NCBI GenBank assembly: GCA_903837255.1
Contig: CAILTZ010000878.1
Span: forward strand, 1 to 8,636
DNA: 8,636 nt
DNA from: an uncultured Pirellula sp.
Lineage (GTDB): Bacteria > Planctomycetota > Planctomycetia > Pirellulales > Pirellulaceae
Reading direction: 5' to 3'
The translations under genes were made by a program, and so were the position numbers. This document shows, in pieces, positions 1 to 5,261 of this stretch. The notes under the pieces were generated by a model that was given only the letters and a program-made list of their open reading frames with translations, had not been told where the DNA came from and ran no database searches. The first letter of the stretch is position 1. Every line of letters begins with the position of its first letter.

Positions 1-595
1 CCCTGTGTCTTTCATCGGCAGAAAGGTAGCGATTGCGGCTGCTCATGGCTAGGCCGTCGGGTTCGCGGATCGTCTCACAAGCCTCGATGGCTATCGGCAG
101 GTTTAGGTCCCGGACCATGGCTCGAATCACCGCGACTTGTTGGTAGTCTTTTCTGCCGAAGTATCCAACGTGGGCTGGAATGATTTGAAAGAGTTTCAGA
201 ACGATCGTGGCCACACCCCGAAAATGTCCCGGGCGAATCTTTCCTTCCCAATCATTTGCAACAATCGGTGGGTCTACGAAAGTCGTGTGCCCCGATGGAT
301 ACATCTGGTCGTTTGTTGGAGTGAAAACTACATCGCAGCCACTGGAGCGAAGTTGATCGAGGTCGCCTTCAAGGGTTCGAGGGTACTTCTGGAAGTCTTC
401 GTTGGGTCCGAATTGTGCTGGGTTGACGAAGATCGTCGCGATGGCAACATCGCATTCTTGTTTCGCTCTGCGGACCAGCGATAGGTGTCCTTCGTGCAAG
501 GCACCCATGGTAGGGACGACGCCAACACGCTTGCCTTGCATTCGCAACTGGTCGATGAAAGCGTAGGTTTGGGCGGAGGATGCAAGGACTTTCAT
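1..595 (-). CDS. panC: Pantothenate synthetase (pantoate--beta-alanine ligase), C-terminus outside window
   Basis: This cytoplasmic enzyme condenses D-pantoate with beta-alanine, using ATP through a pantoyl-adenylate, to give pantothenate for CoA synthesis. The window holds the first 198 codons; family members are about 280 residues, so roughly the last 80-90 lie beyond the left edge. Visible signatures are PTMGALHEGHLSL (residues 28-40), with the HIGH-like ATP motif at 34-37; IFVNPAQFGPNED (55-67), with pantoate-binding Gln61; RPGHFRGVATIVLKLF (121-136); FGRKDYQQ (146-153), with the second conserved Gln153; and REPDGLAMSSRNRYLS (177-192), the KMSKS-like region. The reading frame is open throughout. 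ATG at 595 is the natural family start. It lies only 9 bp after the purQ stop, with no clear Shine-Dalgarno sequence, which suggests translational coupling to purQ. Pairing of panC with purQ is probably operon convenience rather than pathway logic. Confidence 0.96.
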   Translation of the reverse strand, partial: MKVLASSAQTYAFIDQLRMQGKRVGVVPTMGALHEGHLSLVRRAKQECDVAIATIFVNPAQFGPNEDFQKYPRTLEGDLDQLRSSGCDVVFTPTNDQMYPSGHTTFVDPPIVANDWEGKIRPGHFRGVATIVLKLFQIIPAHVGYFGRKDYQQVAVIRAMVRDLNLPIAIEACETIREPDGLAMSSRNRYLSADERHR

Positions 596-604
596 ACAGA
601 TCGA

Positions 605-1390
605 TCAGGCGAAATACTCGACAGCGTTCTTGAAGATCTTGAGCCCTTCACCGTGTTCGGGCAAGTTCGACTGTCGGGTCCATGAGGGATGGTTGGTTGG
701 GTCGAGGTAGCGTTCTGGGTGGGGCATCAATCCGAATATTCGCCCGGTCGGATCGCAGATACCGGCGATATTCCATTGGGCTCCATTGGGGTTGACTGGG
801 AATTCGAGTGCTTCATTGCCGGTTTGGCCATTGGGATCGCAGTAGCGAACAGCGATTTGTTTGCGAGCCATCATCTCCTTGGAGGCTTGGTCGTCGCGCA
901 TGAGCAGTCGGCCTTCGGCATGCGCCATCGGTAAATAGATTTGATCGATACCTCGCAGGAACACGCAGTGGTCCGATTCCGGTTTTAAATGGACCCAGCG
1001 TGTTTCGAAGCGACCTTGGGTGTTCCATGTCAGAGTGGCTGAAGGTGTTTCTTCGTCTGCATCAAAGAAGATTCCGAGTCGCATCATGATTTGGAATCCG
1101 TTGCAGATCCCCAGGACCAATCGGTCTTGGGTTTGGAAGACGCTCAGGACATCGGCCAGCTTGGTCTGCCACTGGACCGCTGCAATTCGTCCAGCGGCGA
1201 TGTCGTCGCCGTAGCTAAAGCCGCCGGGAAAACACAGGATTTGAAAAGAGTCAGCCAGGGTCGGTTTTTCGATCAATTGATTGACATGGACCCTGACGGC
1301 TTGGGCACCTGCCAATTCAAATGCATAAGCTGTCTCGATATCGCAGTTGGTTCCAGGTGCTCTGACGATGAGCGCTTTTGGCTTGGCCAT
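605..1390 (-). CDS. purQ: Phosphoribosylformylglycinamidine synthase, glutaminase subunit PurQ
   Basis: PurQ is the class I glutamine amidotransferase subunit of FGAM synthase. It hydrolyses glutamine and passes ammonia to PurL (with PurS) in the fourth step of purine biosynthesis. The 261-residue protein has the whole domain: VRAPGTNCD near the N-terminus (9-17), FPGGFSYGDD (54-63), the nucleophile elbow LGICNGFQ with Cys96, PMAHAEGR (154-161), and PHPERY (223-228) with the triad His224 and Glu226. It is somewhat longer than the roughly 215-230-residue PurQ of Bacillus or Thermotoga. A free-standing PurQ implies a separate small PurL and PurS, neither of which is in this window. ATG at 1390 has a GGAG at 1402-1405, 11 nt upstream, as a modest ribosome binding site. 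It is followed 9 bp later by panC, so the two are probably one transcript. Confidence 0.97.
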   Translation of the reverse strand: MAKPKALIVRAPGTNCDIETAYAFELAGAQAVRVHVNQLIEKPTLADSFQILCFPGGFSYGDDIAAGRIAAVQWQTKLADVLSVFQTQDRLVLGICNGFQIMMRLGIFFDADEETPSATLTWNTQGRFETRWVHLKPESDHCVFLRGIDQIYLPMAHAEGRLLMRDDQASKEMMARKQIAVRYCDPNGQTGNEALEFPVNPNGAQWNIAGICDPTGRIFGLMPHPERYLDPTNHPSWTRQSNLPEHGEGLKIFKNAVEYFA

Positions 1391-1498
1391 CCAGATCGGC
1401 TCTCCGAGGTTTCTAACGTTGCTAGTTCGGTTGATGTATCTCTAAGAAGCTTAAATAGTAGCCTTTCGGCCAAGACTTGTGCAGTCGATCCAACTGAG
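1391..1498 (-). promoter_or_regulatory. yceH-purQ spacer with weak promoter-like hexamers and a small hairpin
   Basis: The 108 bp between the yceH stop and the purQ start is large enough for a purQ-panC promoter. Read on the minus strand, it holds TGCACA, then 17 nt, then TACTAT, each matching the sigma-70 consensus at 4 of 6 positions, so this is only suggestive. Positions 1459-1472 can form a 5-bp stem (one G-U pair) closed by a GAAA tetraloop in minus-strand RNA. There is no T-run to make it a convincing intrinsic terminator for yceH. I see no recognisable riboswitch fold or purine-operator consensus. yceH, purQ and panC could equally be a single transcript. Confidence 0.2.
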
Positions 1499-2257
1499 TC
1501 AGCTGTTGTTTCCAAGTTCTTTTTCGAACACTTGTTCGAGCTTTTCGAGGCGTTGGCTCAATGAGGCAACTTTCTCTTCAAGCGCCTGGACCTGGGCAGC
1601 AAGTCCTGAGTTCGAGGAGGCTAGTCTGGCAGAGGCTGGAGATGGATCCGATCCGCTCTGGGATTCATCCGAGTTGGCCTCAACACCTGCTGCAGAAATC
1701 CCAGCCGCTACGCTCTTGGTGACGGCTGCGAGTTCCCACTCTGGGTAAAGGTTATGCGAAACGACTTGGCCACGGCCAGCAGGTGTCAGTTCCACGACGA
1801 GATTTTTTTGCATGAGTCCATCGACGATCCGCTTGAGCTCATCGAGGTCTTGGATTGGCTCCATGCGCGAGGCGCGGGTACGAAGTTCACCGAGGGTTTG
1901 TTCGCCTCTCAAGAGAAGTTCGGTCATCACCGCCGCATCGACTTTGTCGAGTCCAAGCCAGTTGTACGCATAGTGGCGGACTTTGGTGACCCGTCCGCTT
2001 CCTTGGACAATTGCCACGGCCCCTAATCCACGTAGTTCATCGACGATCGCCTCGATCTGCTCACCTGTGTAGTTGCTGATCGGCGCTCGATTGCTTTTTT
2101 GATTGCAGCCGGTTGTTAGACCTGCGTAGGTCATCGGGTAAGCGTCAGGGGTGGTTTTGGATTTCTCCATAAGCGTCCCGAGTACACGACGCTGTTTTGC
2201 CGTCAGGGGCTTCCAAGTCGGCTCGGAGGGCGTGGTGGCTGGGGAGGCTTGTTCCAT
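1499..2257 (-). CDS. yceH: YceH/DUF480 family protein with C-terminal coiled-coil extension
   Basis: This 252-residue protein belongs to the YceH (DUF480) family, whose members contain paired winged-helix-like domains; the molecular role is not established. The family hallmarks are strong: an N-terminal LTAKQRRVLGTLMEKSKTTP segment (18-37), YPMTYAGLTTGCNQKSNR (40-57), GSGRVTKVRHY (86-96), and LLLRGEQTLGELRTRASRM (114-132). The E. coli homologue ends soon after the second domain. Here about 70 extra residues follow: a low-complexity Ser/Ala/Pro-rich linker (about 180-217), then a regular coiled coil with a/d positions at L219, V223, L226, V230, L233, L237, L240 and F244. The start at 2257 gives the family N-terminus, though no strong Shine-Dalgarno sequence precedes it. 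It is co-oriented with purQ, 108 bp downstream. The coiled coil suggests oligomerisation or a protein partner, which is inference. Confidence 0.93.
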   Translation of the reverse strand: MEQASPATTPSEPTWKPLTAKQRRVLGTLMEKSKTTPDAYPMTYAGLTTGCNQKSNRAPISNYTGEQIEAIVDELRGLGAVAIVQGSGRVTKVRHYAYNWLGLDKVDAAVMTELLLRGEQTLGELRTRASRMEPIQDLDELKRIVDGLMQKNLVVELTPAGRGQVVSHNLYPEWELAAVTKSVAAGISAAGVEANSDESQSGSDPSPASARLASSNSGLAAQVQALEEKVASLSQRLEKLEQVFEKELGNNS

Positions 2258-2353
2258 GATTGGATCAACCGAGTCGTTTTGTTAGCGGGGATGGGAGGTT
2301 CGTAGGTCGACATCCAGCCGCAGAGAGCCCCGAAAGCAACCAGTAGCGATCGC

Positions 2354-2396
2354 AGGCCTGTGGCTGACCAGTAGGCCTGTGGCTGACCAGTAGGCC
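2354..2396. repeat. 19-bp tandem direct repeat, about 2.3 copies
   Basis: The unit AGGCCTGTGGCTGACCAGT occurs at 2354-2372 and again, identically, at 2373-2391, followed by a partial third copy AGGCC at 2392-2396. Each unit starts with the palindrome AGGCCT. Because of this, GGCCT in one copy can pair with AGGCC of the next across a 13-nt loop. The length is not a multiple of three and the repeat is intergenic, so it is not a protein repeat. Perfect identity suggests a recent slippage duplication. Confidence 0.9.
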
Positions 2397-2425
2397 AGTG
2401 AAGCTAATGTGTTTTCAAACTCTCT

Positions 2426-2485
2426 GTGGTTCAAGAAATCGCAGTTCAAGAAATCGTGGCTCAAGAAATCGTGTTTCGAGAAACG
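2426..2485. repeat. 15-bp tandem repeat, four units with core TTCAAGAAA
   Basis: Four head-to-tail 15-bp units lie at 2426-2440, 2441-2455, 2456-2470 and 2471-2485. The first unit reads GTGGTTCAAGAAATC. The second changes two bases near its start, the third changes one base in the core flank, and the fourth is the most diverged (core TTCGAGAAA). Cores recur at exactly 15-bp spacing. The fourth unit is also the left arm of the adjoining palindrome. The array lies about 90-150 bp downstream of the propeller gene's stop. Confidence 0.88.
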
Positions 2486-2512
2486 GCCGTTTAGAAACAG
2501 CCGTTTCTTGAA
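2475..2512 (-). terminator. 38-bp imperfect palindrome, possible transcript end of the beta-propeller gene
   Basis: Two 17-nt arms (2475-2491 and 2496-2512) flank a 4-nt loop, with complementarity at 15 of 17 positions. In minus-strand RNA the exceptions are one A-C mismatch and one U-G wobble. The outer part is TTCAAGAAACGGC on the minus strand. It begins 60 nt past the stop codon of the propeller gene, a suitable place for a transcript end or 3' stabilising hairpin. There is no U-tract after it on either strand, so an ordinary Rho-independent terminator is doubtful. A protein-binding palindrome upstream of yceH is an alternative. Confidence 0.4.
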
Positions 2513-2571
2513 ATGGTTTGGGACTCCATCAGATGGTGGAAACCCGCCGTTGGAATCCGTCGCGGTATCGA

Positions 2572-4236
2572 CTACTTGACCCCTTCGGACTGCGTCCCTT
2601 CCTCGATGCAGAAGAGTTGGTTTCTATTGGCGATATAGATTCGGCCATTGGCTGCGATCGGGGTGGTGTAGACTGCTGAACCGACGTTGATTTCGGCGAT
2701 CTCTTTTTTCTCTGGAGAGAGTTCGAAGATCAGGATATCGCCATCTTCGTCACCGATGTAGATCTTATTGTCGGCGATCAGTGGCGAAGCCCATGAAGCG
2801 GCGAGCATATCGTGGGTCCAATGGGCCGTTCCGGTCTTGGAGTCCAAGCAATGAACGACTCCGGAAAAGTCAGCGATGATCAGAAGATCGTTCTTGATCG
2901 CGACGGTTCCGCAGGTGCGGTGCATGGTTTGCTCGAAGTCTTTTGGGTTGGCACCGATGTAATGCCATACGGCTGCAGAGTTGGGGTTGTCGCGTTCTAG
3001 GTCCCCGTCGGCTGCCACCAACGCTTGCTTGCGCTTCGGTGCAATCGTCACCGTTGGATCTTTGGAGTTGTACACTAAAGTTGGGCTGACATCCCCCCGC
3101 TTGGTCGGGTCGATGCACCAAAGGTGTCCGCCACCCTCGCCGTGCTCGGGGTCTTCACCGACAGCCACATAAACGTTTCCGTCGTAGATCACCGGAGTGG
3201 CGATGATGTGGTTTCGCGTCGCTCCGTTGAGCTTGTAGACCGAATCCTTGGGATTGCTGTCGAACTTCCACAGCAACTTCGCTTTGCCGTTTTCACCCTT
3301 GGCATCGAAGCTGTAGAGCCATCCGTCGCCTCCGCCGAAGATGACTTGTTCGACGTCACCGAGGACCCCATAAGCCGGTGAGGACCACTGTCCGTGGAGG
3401 ATGTTCGCTCCGGGAGTGTTGTCGGTCCAGAGAACTTCTCCGGTGAAGCGATTCAAGCAGATGAAGCTTGGAGCTTTCTCCTCTGGAACGGTGATGTGAC
3501 CATCATCGACACCGTTGGATGTATTGACGAAGAGCAAGTCGCCCACGCAGGTGACCGAGCAGCTGCACATGTTGTGCTGTGAAACCCCAAGCTTGGCCAT
3601 CATGTCAAGCTTCCAAATCACATCCGCTTCGTCCTGATTCTCGTTGGTCTCTTCTTTGAAAGGCCCATCGTTCTCGCCGTCGAGGAAGCCTTCGGTGTCC
3701 AAGCAAGCCACTTCTCCTCGGCTCGTGACGTACCATAGACGGTCGCCATCGATCAGCGGTGCACAGCAGATGCCTTGGTTAGGCCAATCGTGCACGCGAC
3801 CCGTGGGGAGCTTTTCGCTGCTGTGTTGCCACAGGAATTTTCCAGTCGTGTCGTCGAAGCAAACCAAGCAGCCCAAGTCGACGGTGGCAGGATAACGCTT
3901 GACATAGCCCGAACCGTTGTTGGTCCCCACGTAAGCTTTTCCGTTGGCGACGACAGGGTTGCCATACGTCTCGGAGCCGAGGGCCGACGACCAGCGAATG
4001 TTCTTGCCCGTCTTCACGTCGAATGCGACTGGAAGTGGGCCCGAGTCAGGAACGTTGTTGCGCTCGGCCGTTCCACCCCACTGAGGCCAATCCTTGGGCT
4101 TGACCTTCAGCTTGGCGATCCCCTGAGCAGCTACGGCTGTCGAATCGAATTTCTCTTGAGCCTGCAAACCAGCAGGGAAGCTCGTCAGAGCCAGCAGAGT
4201 CACCCAGAACGTGTTCTTGGAAATCGTTCGTCGCAT
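2572..4236 (-). CDS. Secreted PQQ-like eight-bladed beta-propeller protein, cysteine-rich
   Basis: The 554-residue protein has an N-terminal signal peptide (basic MRRTISKNTF, hydrophobic core to about residue 20, likely cleavage after LQA at 26) and is predicted to act outside the cytoplasm. The rest is a PQQ-like/BamB-type beta-propeller. It starts with WPQWGG (50-55), and blade-closing motifs appear as CFDDTTGKFLW (126-136), CLNRFTGEVLW (260-270), SFDAKGENG (309-317) and CLDSKTGTAHW (463-473). Strand pairs such as GKAYVGT, GNVYVAVG, DNKIYIGDEDG and GRIYIANRNQ complete about eight blades. Blade 2 carries an acidic insert (about 183-206). There are 13 cysteines in the mature part, including a vicinal pair at 157-158. 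The start was chosen at ATG 4236 because it begins the signal peptide and has AAGGTG 9 nt upstream (4246-4251); the frame stays open 125 codons further but would overlap the divergent gene. The substrate is unknown. A redox quinoprotein is possible but the PQQ/Ca ligands are not recognisable. Confidence 0.9.
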   Translation of the reverse strand: MRRTISKNTFWVTLLALTSFPAGLQAQEKFDSTAVAAQGIAKLKVKPKDWPQWGGTAERNNVPDSGPLPVAFDVKTGKNIRWSSALGSETYGNPVVANGKAYVGTNNGSGYVKRYPATVDLGCLVCFDDTTGKFLWQHSSEKLPTGRVHDWPNQGICCAPLIDGDRLWYVTSRGEVACLDTEGFLDGENDGPFKEETNENQDEADVIWKLDMMAKLGVSQHNMCSCSVTCVGDLLFVNTSNGVDDGHITVPEEKAPSFICLNRFTGEVLWTDNTPGANILHGQWSSPAYGVLGDVEQVIFGGGDGWLYSFDAKGENGKAKLLWKFDSNPKDSVYKLNGATRNHIIATPVIYDGNVYVAVGEDPEHGEGGGHLWCIDPTKRGDVSPTLVYNSKDPTVTIAPKRKQALVAADGDLERDNPNSAAVWHYIGANPKDFEQTMHRTCGTVAIKNDLLIIADFSGVVHCLDSKTGTAHWTHDMLAASWASPLIADNKIYIGDEDGDILIFELSPEKKEIAEINVGSAVYTTPIAANGRIYIANRNQLFCIEEGTQSEGVK

Positions 4237-4269
4237 GCGTCGTTTCACCTTGATCGAGATTTGGAGGGA

Positions 4270-4290
4270 GCCTTGGGTTGCGTCCAAGGC
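4270..4290 (-). other. Hairpin in the 5' leader of the beta-propeller gene
   Basis: A perfect 7-bp inverted repeat, GCCTTGG (4270-4276) and CCAAGGC (4284-4290), encloses a 7-nt loop. It lies 34 nt upstream of the start codon and about 19 nt ahead of the Shine-Dalgarno sequence, inside the predicted leader. It could be a small mRNA structure or an operator; nothing in the sequence decides between them. Confidence 0.35.
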
Positions 4291-4338
4291 ATTAGTTTGG
4301 CTGTGATTTCTAGGAAGAGTTTCTTTGAAGTCCGCCAG

Positions 4339-4344
4339 ATTATA
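4339..4344 (-). promoter_or_regulatory. Candidate -10 element for the beta-propeller gene
   Basis: The minus strand reads TATAAT, a perfect sigma-70 -10 hexamer, about 100 nt upstream of the start codon. That predicts transcription from near 4332 and a leader of about 95 nt. No good -35 hexamer is found 16-18 nt further up, and there is no extended -10 TG, so activity would be weak or activator-dependent. The position in a divergent intergenic region supports it. Confidence 0.4.
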
Positions 4345-4423
4345 GCCGACGCGGAAAGTTTTCGTAGGCTCGGTACTGGCTAACCCAATTTGACAACCTT
4401 GGAATTTCCATCGGATCCTGAGG

Positions 4424-4452
4424 TTTTCAAATGCGCTAGGTTCATCTAAAAT
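4424..4452 (+). promoter_or_regulatory. Candidate promoter for the HMA lipoprotein gene
   Basis: TTTTCA (4424-4429, 4 of 6 to the -35 consensus) and TAAAAT (4447-4452, 5 of 6 to the -10 consensus) are 17 nt apart, which predicts transcription from near 4459 and a leader of about 65 nt. A perfect TTGACA also occurs at 4390-4395, but nothing resembling a -10 element lies 16-18 nt after it. The divergent promoters are about 100 bp apart, so one bound regulator could affect both genes. Confidence 0.35.
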
Positions 4453-4524
4453 ACCAGACGAAGGCAAACCTTCCCCGGTTTCCTTGCCGCACCCTTTTTC
4501 ATCCCTTGTAGGAGAATCCAAACC

Positions 4525-4917
4525 ATGTCTGCAAAGCTTCGGCTCTTCTGTCTGCTGGCACTTTCTGCAAGTCCGATCGTTTTCCAAGGCTGCGAGCAGT
4601 CCTGCAATCAATCCTTGCCCTCCTCTTCGGCGTCAACCCCTAGCTCAACGGACAGCGATGCCCAAGAATCTGCCGAGTCCAAGCTCGTTTCTCTAAAGGT
4701 TGAAGGCATGACCTGCCCGAGCGGTTGCTATCCGTCGGTCAAGTCTGCGATTGCAAAACAGAAAGGTGTCCTGGACATCGAATTGGCTCCCCAAAAGGAA
4801 GCTGACGTGATCGACAATCCGATCGTTTTCGTCAAATACAAAGGAAAGCTGGATTTGGAATCGACCCTCAAGGCCATTTCCCGAGCCGGTTTTGAAGCCC
4901 AAGAGGTACCGAACTAA
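4525..4917 (+). CDS. Predicted lipoprotein with heavy-metal-associated (HMA) domain, CxxxC variant
   Basis: The 130-residue protein has three parts. First is a signal peptide whose hydrophobic core is followed by FQGC (20-23), a near-lipobox with Phe rather than Leu/Val at -3, so Cys23 is the likely lipidated residue. Next is a Ser/Thr/Asp-rich linker (about 29-53). Last is an HMA-like ferredoxin fold (about 54-128) with VSLKVEGMTC at its start and TLKAISRAGFEA near its end. The metal motif is GMTCPSGC, so the two cysteines (64 and 68) are separated by three residues instead of the classical two of CopZ/MerP. Related domains bind Cu(I), Hg(II) or Zn(II); the metal here is unknown. ATG 4525 is preceded by GGAG at 4511-4514, 10 nt away. 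No P-type ATPase or copper regulator is adjacent. An envelope metal-binding or metallochaperone role is inference. Confidence 0.85.
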   Translation: MSAKLRLFCLLALSASPIVFQGCEQSCNQSLPSSSASTPSSTDSDAQESAESKLVSLKVEGMTCPSGCYPSVKSAIAKQKGVLDIELAPQKEADVIDNPIVFVKYKGKLDLESTLKAISRAGFEAQEVPN

Positions 4918-4926
4918 GTTCGTACC
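4905..4926 (+). other. Small hairpin spanning the stop codon of the HMA lipoprotein gene
   Basis: GGTACCGAAC (4905-4914) can pair with GTTCGTACC (4918-4926) around the TAA stop codon as a 3-nt loop, with one bulged C. No T-run follows, so it is not a clear intrinsic terminator. It may be chance. Confidence 0.25.
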
Positions 4927-5122
4927 AGTTAGAAAACGCAGTCGGTTTGGGACGGTGTCATTGTGCTTCGCCGGGACCAAGCACGTGCGATCTCGTCGGT
5001 TGGTTGACCGTGCCCTTATCCCTTTCCATCTGACCCAGGGGATAACTTCGTGTTCTGCTCGATGATTCTGGGTTGATGGGGATGCTGGGCTCATGGGCCG
5101 GGGATCGCGATGCTGAGCACGA

Positions 5123-5156
5123 GAAGAGGCACGAAGAATGAAGAGGCACGAAGAAT
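5123..5156. repeat. 17-bp exact tandem duplication
   Basis: GAAGAGGCACGAAGAAT occurs at 5123-5139 and again without change at 5140-5156. The bases just before it (GCACGA, 5117-5122) resemble the inside of the unit. It lies about 110 bp upstream of the dnaE start and looks like a recent slippage event. Confidence 0.92.
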
Positions 5157-5169
5157 GTGGTGCACCGAA

Positions 5170-5231
5170 GTCGCCGACGGTGCTCTCCTGAGTTTTTTGA
5201 ATCGTGGTCTCCGGCGACCTTGCTGACCACG
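5170..5231 (+). promoter_or_regulatory. Overlapping inverted repeats in the probable dnaE leader
   Basis: GTCGCCG (5170-5176) is complementary to CGGCGAC (5212-5218), and CGTGGTC (5203-5209) to GACCACG (5225-5231). The right arm of the first pair lies inside the 15-nt loop of the second, so the two stems would form a pseudoknot or compete. CGACC (5215-5219) can also pair with GGTCG (5231-5235). The second stem ends 37 nt before the dnaE start. No known leader motif is recognised, and chance pairing in a GC-rich spacer is possible. Confidence 0.25.
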
Positions 5232-5255
5232 GTCGTTCGTGGATGGATGTTTCAT

Positions 5256-5261
5256 GGAGGA
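5256..5261 (+). promoter_or_regulatory. Ribosome binding site that sets the dnaE start
   Basis: GGAGGA lies 7 nt before ATG 5269. An in-frame ATG at 5254 would overlap this element and has no comparable site of its own, so 5269 is preferred. Confidence 0.8.

Larger units (their letters stand above)
2258..2571. other. 314-bp spacer between yceH and the beta-propeller gene, rich in short repeats
   Basis: I find no credible gene here. The stretch would contain the promoter of yceH (minus strand) and the 3' untranslated region of the propeller gene. It holds a 19-bp tandem repeat (2354-2396), a four-unit 15-bp repeat (2426-2485) and a 38-bp imperfect palindrome (2475-2512), each listed separately. 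No good sigma-70 promoter for yceH is obvious between 2258 and 2350. A 60-codon minus-strand reading frame across the repeats needs a TTG start and has no support beyond being open. Confidence 0.7.

Noticed and set aside
2282..2464. A 60-codon minus-strand frame across the repeat spacer
   Set aside because: It needs a TTG start with no Shine-Dalgarno sequence, and its periodic residues are just the 15-bp repeat read in frame.
2426..2485. A CRISPR array
   Set aside because: Units are 15 bp with no spacers between them and no cas genes nearby; this is a simple tandem repeat.
3775..4383. A 202-codon plus-strand open frame opposite the beta-propeller gene
   Set aside because: It is antisense to clear propeller blades, has no ribosome binding site, and contains no family motif.
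4390..4395. TTGACA as the -35 of the lipoprotein promoter
   Set aside because: The hexamer is perfect, but only GGATCC-like sequence lies at the -10 position for 16-18 nt spacing; the 4424-4452 pair fits better.
4237..4611. A 125-codon upstream extension of the beta-propeller reading frame, giving a 679-residue protein
   Set aside because: It would overlap the divergent lipoprotein gene and bury a clear signal peptide and Shine-Dalgarno sequence at 4236. The extension has no family-like sequence.
5254..5256. Alternative in-frame ATG start for dnaE, five codons upstream
   Set aside because: It overlaps the strong GGAGGA element that serves ATG 5269 and lacks its own well-spaced ribosome binding site.
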